Numbered from the stretch's first letter, positions 35,403 through 44,699 are shown. The stretch: DNA of 53,131 bases from Rubripirellula sp. (GCA_012270065.1 JAAXJB010000115.1:14861-67991), one strand, 5' to 3'. Notes: generated from the letters alone by a model not told the origin. Translations and numbers: made by a program.

Positions 35403-37352
35403 TTGAATCGAAGGCAACCACCAAGCGAATCCCCGATCCCGTCGCAGGATGATCAGCTAATTCGGACGGTCATCCTCTGTTTGAGCACAAGTCTGGCGTG
35501 CTCCATCCTGTCCGTGTGTTATTCCATTTGGGACACAGGGCTGGAGTCATCCGGTTCTTTAAGGCTGCCCTTCTTCTGCTGTTTTTTCCAGTCTGTCAGC
35601 CTGTTGTTGCCGCTTGTGGTCTTATCCTTGGCCGGTTGGAGGTCAGCTCGGTATTCACGCTTGGTGGCGAAGGTCGTTGCAGGCGTTTGTTGCGTTTATC
35701 CACTGGCGATTTTTGTCGATCAGTTTGTTTTTGTCTGGATCGGAGTGCATGTTCATTCCCTTCTGGCTGTCGATAGGCAGGATGAGTTCTCACGTGTTTT
35801 GCCTTTTGTGGGCCTCGGGTCAATCAAAATGGTTGCGACCGTCGCTGTTTGCAGTTTGGTAACTCCCCTCGTCGTCTTCCTGTCGACGAGGGCATGTTTG
35901 TCAACCATCAGGAAATGCATTCCGTCTTCGCAGGGACATGTTTTTGCACTCGTTTTTCCTTGTGGATTTCTTGTGTTATCATCGGCGACATGGATTGCGT
36001 CGCCATCATTGGATCATGGACGGGTTAACTCTGCCGGTTTTCAACCTTTTCGTGTGTTTGGTTTTGTCAAACATTCCGAAACACTGGGGCAATCGGTTTC
36101 AGGTGCTGCAAATTTTGAAAGTGCAGACGCTCGTGATGTAGGCGAGAGACCTGATTTCATCGAAGTACGCCAACGTCGGTTGAACCTTGCTGCCGTTCAT
36201 TCGCAGCAAAATCCCAATTCGTTACCGGATGTTCTTGTCATTGTTATTGAATCTTTGCGGCCTGAGGTGGTCAGCGAAGGTGTCATGCCGAACGTTTCGG
36301 AACTGAAACGACAAAGCCTTCAGCTTGAACAACACTTTTCCGGGGGCAATGCAACGAATCATGGACTTTTCTGCCTGTTCAGTGGCATGGAACCGATTTG
36401 GTTCAATACACCGCAGCGATATCAGTCCAATATGTGCAGGTGGTTGGGCAGTATTGGTTATCACCGCGGCTTCTTTGCAGGGGCAGATGATTGGGGTGAA
36501 TTTCTCATGGATGGATTTATTAATTCGGAACACTACGATGAGTTCGAAACGCTACCTCGAAATGGAATTGATAGTGATCGACGGACGATAGAGCTAGCAA
36601 CTGCATTTTTGGATCGAAAGTTCGAACGTCGCTCTGAGATTGAGGATGGCGCACCTTTATTTGCGGTGGTGTACCTTTACGGAACACACGCGACCTACCA
36701 GAGTTATCCGCAAGACCAATTGAATCAGCCGGCTGCTGACGATCGGTATCCGTTTCCATATCCTTCGCGTCTGCGTGACCAGGTATGGAACCGTTACTGC
36801 AATAGTGCCCGAACAATTGATCGAATGCTGAAACCGTTATTGAAACCTGACCGTGTCGTCATGTTGCTGGGGGATCACGGGGAATCATTTTTGGAAGACG
36901 GCAGTATTGGGCATGGCACGAAACTGTCGCGTGTTCAAAACATGACAGCGTCGTTCATTCACTCTCCCGGAATGGAACCGCGTAAAATTACAACGCCGAC
37001 CATGCATGCTGATCTTTTGCCAACGCTGTTGACGTGTTTGAATGTCGAGTTAAGTGATCCGCGAGCGATTGATGGCGTATCACTCGTATCTGCCGGGAAT
37101 CCGAATCTTCTTCAACGATGTTTTTCGACGCGAAACTACCTTCAGGCTGATTACGCACTCATTGGACCATGGACCGTTGAGGAACCTGGCCCGTTTGCAA
37201 TCCGTTGTGAATTGGATCTGGCAACTGGTGATGTGAAAACACTGAACGCGATTGACGAGGTTGGACTTGATGTTGAAACCGCAGCTGCTCAATGGCAAGT
37301 AGATCAGGTAAGGCATTGGAAAAATAAATTGATGCACATGGTTCCTGAGTGA
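35403..37352 (+). CDS. YejM/PbgA-like membrane protein with sulfatase-fold hydrolase domain
   Basis: 649 residues from TTG 35403, the only usable start because TAG at 35388 closes the frame upstream and the next ATG lies inside a helix. Five hydrophobic helices fill residues 20-200. An alkaline phosphatase/sulfatase-superfamily domain covers about 270-620. Its metal-site-like strand is VLVIVIESLRPE (Glu283), the nucleophile-region motif is GGNATNHGLFCLFSG (Thr318), and LLGDHGESF is the usual later metal motif. No CxPxR is present, so it is not an FGly sulfatase. The helix number and the GGNxTxxGLF wording match YejM/PbgA-like and LtaS/EptA-like proteins. A role in envelope lipid or glycan modification is inferred. 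Confidence 0.85.
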   Translation: MNRRQPPSESPIPSQDDQLIRTVILCLSTSLACSILSVCYSIWDTGLESSGSLRLPFFCCFFQSVSLLLPLVVLSLAGWRSARYSRLVAKVVAGVCCVYPLAIFVDQFVFVWIGVHVHSLLAVDRQDEFSRVLPFVGLGSIKMVATVAVCSLVTPLVVFLSTRACLSTIRKCIPSSQGHVFALVFPCGFLVLSSATWIASPSLDHGRVNSAGFQPFRVFGFVKHSETLGQSVSGAANFESADARDVGERPDFIEVRQRRLNLAAVHSQQNPNSLPDVLVIVIESLRPEVVSEGVMPNVSELKRQSLQLEQHFSGGNATNHGLFCLFSGMEPIWFNTPQRYQSNMCRWLGSIGYHRGFFAGADDWGEFLMDGFINSEHYDEFETLPRNGIDSDRRTIELATAFLDRKFERRSEIEDGAPLFAVVYLYGTHATYQSYPQDQLNQPAADDRYPFPYPSRLRDQVWNRYCNSARTIDRMLKPLLKPDRVVMLLGDHGESFLEDGSIGHGTKLSRVQNMTASFIHSPGMEPRKITTPTMHADLLPTLLTCLNVELSDPRAIDGVSLVSAGNPNLLQRCFSTRNYLQADYALIGPWTVEEPGPFAIRCELDLATGDVKTLNAIDEVGLDVETAAAQWQVDQVRHWKNKLMHMVPE

Positions 37353-37387
37353 CCTTTTGGTGCACGCTCGCATGGTGAATGTTGGCG

Positions 37388-39610
37388 TTACTCACCTGTC
37401 TTTTTAATCAGGCGTACGCTGATATCAGCCAACCGCCATTTTCCTGGTGGTTCGACTCCGTGGTGAGGTGAACTATCAAGGATAAGTACCTCGTGTGCAC
37501 GCAAGACCCCGATGTCGCTCAACATGCCCTGTTGTTCATTGGAGTCCAGGTCAGCGTCAACACAATAGATGGCCATCGGTGATTGGTCACTTTTGCGGTA
37601 AAAACCGCCGCATGCTCCCAGACCTGCGATGATGGATACCGATTCAATCAAAACATCGCGGCTGAAACTTAAATGCAGTTTCTCGCCCGAGTCCACTTGT
37701 TTGAGTTGACCACCCGTGATTCCCAAGCCGCGTGCGTTGATATCAAATCGGCCTGCTGTCGATCCATCAGCCAATGCACCGTGAATGGTAAATTCAACCG
37801 GATCTGCATTGGGTAAACTGATAGAATGAGTGATTTTGGCGGCTGGCGCGTTTTGGGAGAGTTCACGCAGATTGTGAACCAACGGGGAAAAACTGGCTTT
37901 CGCTACGCCTCGCTGTCGTGCTGCTTGGTCTCCAACTTCCAACCAGGTCAGCTTGAAACGATCGGGCTCACAGTGGGGGACTAGTTTGTGGCCGGTTGAT
38001 GTACGGTGTTTCTCAGCCAAGCTGATCAATTCGGTTACCAGTGGCTGCAATTCTGCCCGTTGAAGAAGATCATGTTGCTCTTTCGGGTCTGTTTGCAAAT
38101 TGAATAGCTGCACAGCTTTTGGATTTCCGTTGCGCAAAAGCTGCGCATCAAAAAAGATTTTCCATTTTCCTGGTATCCGTTGGTTGTCAACGTAAGGATC
38201 ATCAGCACGAAAAGCAACGACTGCATGGTCTTTTGCTTCCTTGTGATCATTGAAGAACATGCATCTCGCATTCAAGGTAGCACCTTTCCATGCTTTCAAG
38301 ACGCTGAAACTATCTTCGCCGCCTTTTTCTCCACCGGCAAAATTTGCTTCGGGGATGTTGAGGATCTCGGCGAATGTAGAATACATGTCCTGCAATCCGA
38401 GGAGGGTCGGGTTTGTTGTGCCCGCTGTCCTGCTGTTTCCGTCTCCCACGTTCCCGAGCGGCCAAGAAACGATGAAAGGAACACGGTGGCCACCTTCGTA
38501 TACCGAACCTTTGTTGCTTCGATAAGGGCCTGTGGCTGTTTTGGCAGTGATCTCGGCGCCATTGTCACTGGAAAAAATGACAATCGTATTTTCAATCAGT
38601 TTGTGGCCGTTGCGAAGCGGGTCGTCAGTTGATTGCAGGTAGTCAATAAGGCTGCCAAGCACAACATCGTTTTCATGAATGAAATCAGCGCGTTCGCCAA
38701 GTGGTGCATTGCTCACACTTTTGGCAGCACCAGCAACGGGGTGTCCTTCGATCTGTTTTTCGGGGGTGTATGGTGCGTGGTTCGAATTGCACGCGTAGTA
38801 AAGGAAAAATGGAGACGGTTTGTTCGATTCGACCTGCCTTCGGATGAATGTCTTCGCGTTTGCGAGATGCCGACTGCCTAGATTCTCGAGTACGTAAGCT
38901 CGTTCTCCATCACTTGCAATGCGTTTGCCATTGTTTGTTGCTCCAATTGCGACCCGACCATGCAGGTGCCCCGGGCCAATGGACTGGTTAGCGTCATTGC
39001 GTTTCTTCTTGCCTCCGGGTGAAGGGCCTGAAGTTGCGTGTGATCTGGAAGTGTATCGTGCAAAATCGAAGCCATGGTCGAGGGGCGTATCGAACAGCGG
39101 TTTGCGGAGATCAGCATCCTTCCACCCGGCAGCGGGTTGTCCGTCGTTTTGGCGATAACGTAGCCCCACGTGCCATTTCCCGACGATGCCGGTCTGGTAA
39201 CCACGTTTTTGGAACAATGTTCCAATGGTGGGGCGATCGGATTCGATCATCGGGTCGCCCTGTGCTCCGAATAGAACCCAATGTTTCATTCGATTACGCC
39301 ACGAGTAGCGACCGGTGAGCAGGGAGTAACGGGTAAGAGTGCAACGTGATGCCGGTGTGTGTGCATCGCTGAAACGAACTCCCATGCGGGCGAGGCGTTT
39401 CATGTTTGGTGTCGATATCTGCTCATCATCCGTGTTCCCTGTCAGGTCCTGATAAGCGCTCGTATCTCCAAGCCCCATGTCATCGGCCAGCATCAGGATC
39501 ACGTTCGGTGGCGGATATGCAGATGTCCTTGTTTCAGCAAAGCAGCACTCTGGCGGAAAAACTGCGAGGGTCGCCAGGCCAAAGAATAGTCTGCTCAAAA
39601 TCCTGTACAT
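37388..39610 (-). CDS. Secreted sulfatase with altered formylglycine motif (CTLTR)
   Basis: 740 residues. The signal peptide (FFGLATLAVFPPECCFAE) is followed by the alkaline phosphatase-fold sulfatase domain: metal Asp pair LADDMG (Asp43, Asp44), active region HTPASRCTLTRYSLLTGR, IVGKWHVGL, and FSSDNGAEI near residue 340. The FGly signature normally reads C-x-P-x-R. Here it is Cys90-Thr-Leu-Thr-Arg94, one base from CTPTR. After the sulfatase domain a roughly 200-residue beta-rich C-terminal domain is added, so the protein is longer than usual. Substrate probably sulfated polysaccharide, inferred. Divergent from the next sulfatase across 247 bases. Confidence 0.92.
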   Translation of the reverse strand: MYRILSRLFFGLATLAVFPPECCFAETRTSAYPPPNVILMLADDMGLGDTSAYQDLTGNTDDEQISTPNMKRLARMGVRFSDAHTPASRCTLTRYSLLTGRYSWRNRMKHWVLFGAQGDPMIESDRPTIGTLFQKRGYQTGIVGKWHVGLRYRQNDGQPAAGWKDADLRKPLFDTPLDHGFDFARYTSRSHATSGPSPGGKKKRNDANQSIGPGHLHGRVAIGATNNGKRIASDGERAYVLENLGSRHLANAKTFIRRQVESNKPSPFFLYYACNSNHAPYTPEKQIEGHPVAGAAKSVSNAPLGERADFIHENDVVLGSLIDYLQSTDDPLRNGHKLIENTIVIFSSDNGAEITAKTATGPYRSNKGSVYEGGHRVPFIVSWPLGNVGDGNSRTAGTTNPTLLGLQDMYSTFAEILNIPEANFAGGEKGGEDSFSVLKAWKGATLNARCMFFNDHKEAKDHAVVAFRADDPYVDNQRIPGKWKIFFDAQLLRNGNPKAVQLFNLQTDPKEQHDLLQRAELQPLVTELISLAEKHRTSTGHKLVPHCEPDRFKLTWLEVGDQAARQRGVAKASFSPLVHNLRELSQNAPAAKITHSISLPNADPVEFTIHGALADGSTAGRFDINARGLGITGGQLKQVDSGEKLHLSFSRDVLIESVSIIAGLGACGGFYRKSDQSPMAIYCVDADLDSNEQQGMLSDIGVLRAHEVLILDSSPHHGVEPPGKWRLADISVRLIKKTGE

Positions 39611-39857
39611 GCTGTCTCTTTGTCATTTGTTTGTCAATTTCGGGAAAACAACATGATAACACGTACGCCACAGAACGACGGATACCGTGAGTTGATTGCT
39701 GAATTGGATGCCTGGATTGTGATTCGTATGTTTGTGGGCTTGCGCGGACAGGTAGACCAGTGGCGAAATTGTGTATGCTTTCAAGGATGATTGATATGGC
39801 TCATTCGATGAGTCTCCGACGCGGTGCGTTTTTTTAACATGAAGGTTGTATTCAAGA

Positions 39858-41315
39858 ATGGTTCTCGAGCGTGTTCTCCTTTGTTGCGTGCTGATTGTCG
39901 GTCCAGGTCTGGCTGGAGCTTATGGAGCAACTCGACCGCATATCGTTTTGATAATGGCTGACGACCTCGGGTACGGTGATGTGGAGCCGTTGAATCCGGA
40001 TTTGAAATTTTCCACTCCAGCGTTCAATCGATTGGCACAGGAGGGAATCACGTTCACCGATGCGCATACACCATCTTCGGTGTGTACGCCGACCCGGTAT
40101 GGCCTTTTGACCGGCAGATACAGCTGGCGAACAAGATTGAAGCGTGGCGTATTGAATGGTTATGGTGCCCCTTTGATCGAAGCGGACCGTGGAACCATTG
40201 CGTCAGTTTTGAAACGATCGGGATACCGCACGGCGATTGTAGGTAAATGGCATCTCGGGCTTGGCCTGCGGGCAAATGTCGAGTCTGGACTCGATTTGTC
40301 AGTGCCTTTGACGCATCATCCCGGCACAGTTGGTTTTGACCAGTCATTCATTATCCCGGCTTCTCTTGATTTTCCACCTTATGTCTACTTTCGAAATGGT
40401 ATTGCGACGAGCAGGAAAACCGTTGAGCAGCAGGCAGTCGGGTTTCCGGGATACACTCGTCGAGGTCCGCGGGCCGACGATTTCGATATGAGGGGGTGCC
40501 TTGACCGACTTGCCGAAGAGGCCATCAGGGTCGTGAAAGCGATTCCCAGTAACGACAAGCCGCAGTTCCTGTATTTTCCACTGACGGCGCCGCATAAACC
40601 CGTGCTGCCAAACAGGGAATTTGCTGGAACCACGGCAACAGGGCCCTACACCGATTTTGTGCGGCAAGTTGATGCGACGATCGGACGTGTTTTGACTGCG
40701 TTGGATGAAGCTGGGGTCATGGAGGAAACGGTGGTGATCGTGACCAGCGATAATGGTTCATTCATGAAACGCATTCCTGCGGGATCTGCTGACCATGTCT
40801 CTGATCAAACTGTTCAGGGTTATCACGCGGATCATCACAGGGCAAACGGCCCCTGGCGCGGTACGAAAGCTGATATCTGGGAAGCGGGGCATCGTGTACC
40901 GTTTTTCGTTCGTTTACCCGGGAAAAAACTCGCCGGTACCAGAGAGTCCAGCATGGTGGGACTGATCGATATTTTTGCCACGCTTGCGGAGTTAACCGCA
41001 ACTCCGGTTTCCAAGGTTGAAGGGCCTGACTCTGTCAGCTTCATGTTACTTTTTAATGAGCGCGATTTTGAACGCTCTCCACTGATAATGCACTCAGCAG
41101 CGGGGATGTTTGCGATCCGCAAGGGTTCCTGGAAACTGATTGCGGGAAATGGAAGTGGCGGACGCGAGCAACCCAAGGGGCGGCCGTTCGCTGAGCCATG
41201 GATGCTGGTTGATTTGGAGACGGATTCAATCGAGTCGCAGGATAAATCGAAATCAAACCCTGAAATGTTCAACCTGCTGAAAAATGAATTGTTGAGGATC
41301 AAGGGTGACGATTGA
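39858..41315 (+). CDS. Secreted arylsulfatase-family enzyme (CTPTR)
   Basis: 485 residues from ATG 39858, chosen because GAAGG lies upstream and it gives a clean signal peptide (LLCCVLIVGPGLAGAYG); TTG 39846 would add four residues. The metal pair is MADDLGYGD (Asp35, Asp36), the FGly motif HTPSSVCTPTRYGLLTGR (Cys76, canonical), then VGKWHLGLG and VTSDNGSF. The enzyme needs formylglycine made by FGE or anSME, neither of which is in the window. It shares the SWRTR and GAP/EADR segments with the divergent sulfatase, so the two are related paralogs. Extracytoplasmic sulfate ester hydrolysis, substrate unknown. Confidence 0.95.
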   Translation: MVLERVLLCCVLIVGPGLAGAYGATRPHIVLIMADDLGYGDVEPLNPDLKFSTPAFNRLAQEGITFTDAHTPSSVCTPTRYGLLTGRYSWRTRLKRGVLNGYGAPLIEADRGTIASVLKRSGYRTAIVGKWHLGLGLRANVESGLDLSVPLTHHPGTVGFDQSFIIPASLDFPPYVYFRNGIATSRKTVEQQAVGFPGYTRRGPRADDFDMRGCLDRLAEEAIRVVKAIPSNDKPQFLYFPLTAPHKPVLPNREFAGTTATGPYTDFVRQVDATIGRVLTALDEAGVMEETVVIVTSDNGSFMKRIPAGSADHVSDQTVQGYHADHHRANGPWRGTKADIWEAGHRVPFFVRLPGKKLAGTRESSMVGLIDIFATLAELTATPVSKVEGPDSVSFMLLFNERDFERSPLIMHSAAGMFAIRKGSWKLIAGNGSGGREQPKGRPFAEPWMLVDLETDSIESQDKSKSNPEMFNLLKNELLRIKGDD

Positions 41316-41487
41316 ATCCGTTGCGAGAGCGAAATTTGCTCTGAGGTCGGTATACAGACTCGCGGCAAGTCGGGGACAACAGAAGGGCAAAAAGGTCAGG
41401 CCAGCCATGCCTGGCAGTCCTGGATTCAAGCCAGCATCTGGTTTTTGTCAGGAATGTCCGGTGGAATCAAAACTAAATAGGTGATCC

Positions 41488-42759
41488 ATGCCCATGAACT
41501 TGAAGCGGCATCAGCAGATCGTGCGGTATTCCTTGATCGTCGTCTTGTGTTTTTGCTATTCGCAGTACTGCTCGGGCGAGAACTGGGGCCATTGGAGAGG
41601 AGCAAAGGGAAACAGTGTTTCTGAAACCGCCACTCCGCCGACGGAATGGGGACCGAATAAGAATATCAAGTGGAAAGTGGCGATTCCGGGTAGTGGCTCA
41701 GGATCACCTGTCATCTGGGGTGACCGGGTTTTCGTTGTTAGCGCCGTGCCCACCAATGGACAAACCTTTCAGTTCGTCCTTCATTGTTTTGATCGGGCGA
41801 ACGGTAAACAGCGATGGCAGCAGATCGCGACTGTCGGTCAACCGCACGAAGGAACGCATAGCACGAACGGGTTTGCATCGGCATCGCCATGTACCGATGG
41901 GAAACATGTTTATGCCCACTTCGGATCACAGGGCCTGTTTTGCTACACGCTGGATGGGAAACTGGTATGGGAACGTTCGGATTTTCCACGGATGACAATG
42001 CGTGGAACTTTCGGCGAGGGAGCTTCGCCTACGCTCGCGGGCGATTTGTTGCTTGTGCCGTGTGATCACGAAGGACAATCAATGCTCTACGCCCTGAATA
42101 AGCTGACCGGGAAAACCGTTTGGGATACAGCCCGTGACGAGCCAAGTTGCTGGGCGACCCCTTTCGTTTTCGAAGGGAATAGCGAGTCACAAGTGATCAT
42201 GAATGGCGAGAACTACGTTCGTGCCTATGATCTCAAAACAGGCAAAGAACTTTGGAAGTGTGGTGGCCAAACACAAAGGCCGGTTGCATGCCCCGTTGCA
42301 AATGGGGACACCGTTTTTGTCGGGAGTGGATTTCGCGGTTCGTTTCTCGCGGCCTTCAAAACGGATGGACGCGGGGACATTGAGGGAACTGACTCAGTTT
42401 CGTGGGCAGTTGACAGAGACACACCAGACATTGCTTCGCCGCTCCTGTCGGCCAATCGTCTGTATTTTCACAAAGGGAAAACAGGGTTGTTGACGTGTCT
42501 TGATGCGAAAACTGGTGATCCACATTACTCAACCATGAGAATCCCCGGAATTCGCTCTACCTATTCTTCGCCGGTTGCGGCCGGTGGTCACGTCTATGTC
42601 ACAGGGCGTGGGGGAACGACGGTTGTATTGAAAGATGGCGAGAATTTTGAAATCGTTGCCAGCAACACCGTTGGAGAACCGGTGGACACAACGCCCGCCC
42701 CAGTGGGTAAAGAACTGTTCATCCGGGGCAAGAACCACCTGTTCTGTATTTCGGAGTGA
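41488..42759 (+). CDS. Secreted PQQ-type beta-propeller repeat protein
   Basis: 423 residues; a signal peptide with core YSLIVVLCFCYSQYCSG. The mature part starts with WGHWRGAKGNSVSET, a pattern common to planctomycete propellers, then repeated blade motifs: GSGSGSPVIWGDRVFVVSA, DGKHVYAHFGSQGLFCYTLDG, SMLYALNKLTGKTVWDTA, VRAYDLKTGKELWKCGG and GLLTCLDAKTGDPHYS. The blades resemble BamB and PQQ dehydrogenases, but no PQQ-dehydrogenase active-site Asp/disulfide motif is visible, so a scaffold or binding role is likely. It follows the sulfatase gene by 172 bases in the same direction and may share its context. Confidence 0.88.
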   Translation: MPMNLKRHQQIVRYSLIVVLCFCYSQYCSGENWGHWRGAKGNSVSETATPPTEWGPNKNIKWKVAIPGSGSGSPVIWGDRVFVVSAVPTNGQTFQFVLHCFDRANGKQRWQQIATVGQPHEGTHSTNGFASASPCTDGKHVYAHFGSQGLFCYTLDGKLVWERSDFPRMTMRGTFGEGASPTLAGDLLLVPCDHEGQSMLYALNKLTGKTVWDTARDEPSCWATPFVFEGNSESQVIMNGENYVRAYDLKTGKELWKCGGQTQRPVACPVANGDTVFVGSGFRGSFLAAFKTDGRGDIEGTDSVSWAVDRDTPDIASPLLSANRLYFHKGKTGLLTCLDAKTGDPHYSTMRIPGIRSTYSSPVAAGGHVYVTGRGGTTVVLKDGENFEIVASNTVGEPVDTTPAPVGKELFIRGKNHLFCISE

Positions 42760-42778
42760 CTCAGCATTCATCCGGTTT

Positions 42779-42798
42779 CGGCATCCACTCGGATGCCG
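42779..42798. terminator. Hairpin between convergent propeller and zinc-ribbon genes
   Basis: A perfect 8-bp stem CGGCATCC ACTC GGATGCCG lies 20 bases past the propeller stop and 35 bases past the zinc-ribbon stop. No T tract follows on either strand, so it is a weak or factor-dependent terminator candidate. Confidence 0.45.
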
Positions 42799-42832
42799 CT
42801 GCCTCGAGCATTTGGCCCCGCGTCGCTTACCA

Positions 42833-43219
42833 CTAGGACGTAGATGAGTTGGTATCTTGACCAGTTGCCGATATTTCGTTCATGAAGCTCGGCAGCACTC
42901 CGACGTAGCAGTTGCACTTGTTGCACACGGCGGCACTTTCGGGAAGCAGCGTGCCACAGCGGTTGCAAGGTCGCTCCGTTCTCATCCTTTTCTTCGGGGC
43001 AGGAGGAACTGCATCCATCGTGCCCAAAATACGCATGACCCCTGTGTCGGTAACCGGTTTGTTGTCTCCGCCGTTGCTCCGTTGGAAAGTCAGTGCAAAC
43101 GTGAATTCACGATTGCACTTTGGACATTTGACCTTCTTGCCGACGAGATTTGAATTACCACGAAGTCTGTGACCTGCCGGACAGGTCACCGTAATTTTCT
43201 GAGTGATTGGCTGTAACAT
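42833..43219 (-). CDS. Small zinc-ribbon protein
   Basis: 128 residues from ATG 43219, chosen because CGGGGAAG lies just upstream; a frame-extending start at 43276 lacks a ribosome site. Two zinc-ribbon-like modules are visible: TCPAGHRLRGNSNLVGKKVK then CPKCNREFTF (about 11-43), and CNRCGTLLPES with CNKCNCYVG in the C-terminal third. The first includes a G-rich GKKVKCPKC loop typical of short planctomycete zinc-finger proteins. No nucleic-acid or enzyme domain is seen. A pair of palindromes lies about 50-85 bases upstream of its start. Confidence 0.8.
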   Translation of the reverse strand: MLQPITQKITVTCPAGHRLRGNSNLVGKKVKCPKCNREFTFALTFQRSNGGDNKPVTDTGVMRILGTMDAVPPAPKKRMRTERPCNRCGTLLPESAAVCNKCNCYVGVLPSFMNEISATGQDTNSSTS

Positions 43220-43269
43220 AATCTTCCCCGTTGTGTATGTCTTGCCAGTTGCGCCGAGAACCAGCATTC

Positions 43270-43303
43270 GTGACAAATCGTTGTCACTTGGTCCTTGGCC
43301 AAG
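43270..43303. promoter_or_regulatory. Tandem palindromes upstream of the zinc-ribbon gene
   Basis: GTGACAA ATCG TTGTCAC (43270-43287) is a perfect 7-bp inverted repeat, directly followed by CTTGGCCAAG (43294-43303), a perfect 10-bp palindrome. They lie 51-84 bases before the ATG of the minus-strand zinc-ribbon gene, where an operator could act. The shared word GTCACTTGGT also occurs in the palindrome at 18132-18155. Confidence 0.4.
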
Positions 43304-43455
43304 TACGTCTCATTGATCAGGCTGAAGATGAAACCATTTGTTTCGTTGCAGGTTTCGGTGTTTCAATCTGTAACTGCCGTTGAGGTGGCGTTACCAATGC
43401 AGCGGTGGGTGGTCGATAGCGCACGACTCTCGGTAGTCGCGGACTGGTTTTGAGA

Positions 43456-43617
43456 ATGGTACGGAAGAGTCAACCAAACACCATTCAATTTGAAAAGTTG
43501 TGTGAACTGGCAAGCAGAACGGTTGAGATGTGTCCTGAGTGCGCGAGAGCGTTACACGGCGATACAGTGCGGCCTGGCCTGGATCAGATTTCACTCGTAT
43601 TGGAGTCCAACGCATGA
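43456..43617 (+). CDS. Candidate 53-residue protein with a CPEC motif
   Basis: An ATG-to-TGA frame of 53 codons in an otherwise empty 418-base gap. It encodes a hydrophilic peptide with CELASRTVEMCPECARALHG, in which two closely spaced Cys pairs could bind zinc. The upstream ribosome site is weak (GAGA). It is on the opposite strand to both flanking genes. It is plausible but unsupported by homology I know; a chance frame is about equally likely. Confidence 0.3.
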   Translation: MVRKSQPNTIQFEKLCELASRTVEMCPECARALHGDTVRPGLDQISLVLESNA

Positions 43618-43637
43618 ATCTTGAACTGAAGTTGACG

Positions 43638-44699
43638 TCAAGCGAGCATGTTGTTTTGGACTTGTTCATGGGCGGCAAGGGACGGCTGATCGCGACTTGC
43701 GCAGTGCAATGCTCCCAAGCCCCAGGCTAGATCGCGACAATCAATCAGGGTGACCTCGGTGTTCGAGAGATCCTTCAGCAACCCGGCTGCGATATCGTCT
43801 TCCGGAGCGCCGAAGCCCGGTACGAGCATGCGGTCAGGACCGAGTCTTAAAAAATTGCAGTAACTTTGCGGCACTGGCTGGCCGTCGATGTATCGAATTT
43901 GCGGTGCTGGTAATTCATGGACCGTGACTCGCGGTGTTGTGGTTTGTGACCATGCACGAATTTGCTCAAGGTTTTGCTTCAAGCCAACTGCATGCGCATC
44001 CTGATCGTGCTCGGAGGTGCAAACGACGATGTTTTTGCGATCAATGAACCTTGCCAGCTGATCGATATGGCCATCCGTATCATCGCCTGCCAGCCCTCCA
44101 CCTTGAACCCACAGGATTTCCGTTACGCCGGTTAAGCGTTTGAGCTCTTTGATTAAATCCTGTTTCGTAACATCAGGGTTTCGACTGGCTTCCAGTAAGC
44201 ACGGTGTGGTGAGGAGTCTACCCCCGCCATCAAATTCCAACGCACCGCCTTCAAGGCAAAGGTTGCTTTGTACCGAAAGCGATTTGGAGTGATCTGCAAT
44301 GGCTTGACCAGCAGAAGCATCAAGATCCCACGGTGGATACTTTCCGCCCCACGCGTTGTAACGCCAGGTAACAGCGTTCAGGGTAGTTCCTGAATCACTG
44401 AGGATGAACGTGGGGCCGTAGTCCCGGACCCAGCAGTCATTTGTGGGAATATCAACGATCTCAACGTGCTTGCTGGTTCCAATCATTCGCTGGCATTGGC
44501 GTGCAACTTTAGCATCCGCCAGGACGCGAACCGGTAAAGACTCGGATACCAAGTGGATCCACTTGGCAAACAGTGACGGAATGTTTTTAAAACGTCCGGG
44601 CCACGTCGCTTGGTTGTGGGGCCAAGCGATCCACAGACATTCCTGTGGTTCCCATTCGGCAGCAACGCGTCTGTCTGCACTGAAACGTGCAGCCATCAA
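43638..44699 (-). CDS. aguA: Agmatine deiminase
   Basis: 353 residues; ATG 44699 overlaps the stop of the upstream esterase gene by four bases (ATGA), so translation is coupled. Peptidyl-arginine-deiminase fold markers: EWEPQECLWIAWPHN near the start, TNDCWVRDYGPTFI, AWGGKYPPWDLD, NLCLEGGALEFDGGG, GDDTDGHIDQLARF and the catalytic Cys333 in GALHCASRDQP. It converts agmatine to N-carbamoylputrescine and ammonia in putrescine synthesis. The next enzyme (aguB amidase) and arginine decarboxylase are not adjacent. The GALHCAS wording differs slightly from the usual GxHCxTQQ, but His-Cys is kept. Confidence 0.95.
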   Translation of the reverse strand: MMAARFSADRRVAAEWEPQECLWIAWPHNQATWPGRFKNIPSLFAKWIHLVSESLPVRVLADAKVARQCQRMIGTSKHVEIVDIPTNDCWVRDYGPTFILSDSGTTLNAVTWRYNAWGGKYPPWDLDASAGQAIADHSKSLSVQSNLCLEGGALEFDGGGRLLTTPCLLEASRNPDVTKQDLIKELKRLTGVTEILWVQGGGLAGDDTDGHIDQLARFIDRKNIVVCTSEHDQDAHAVGLKQNLEQIRAWSQTTTPRVTVHELPAPQIRYIDGQPVPQSYCNFLRLGPDRMLVPGFGAPEDDIAAGLLKDLSNTEVTLIDCRDLAWGLGALHCASRDQPSLAAHEQVQNNMLA

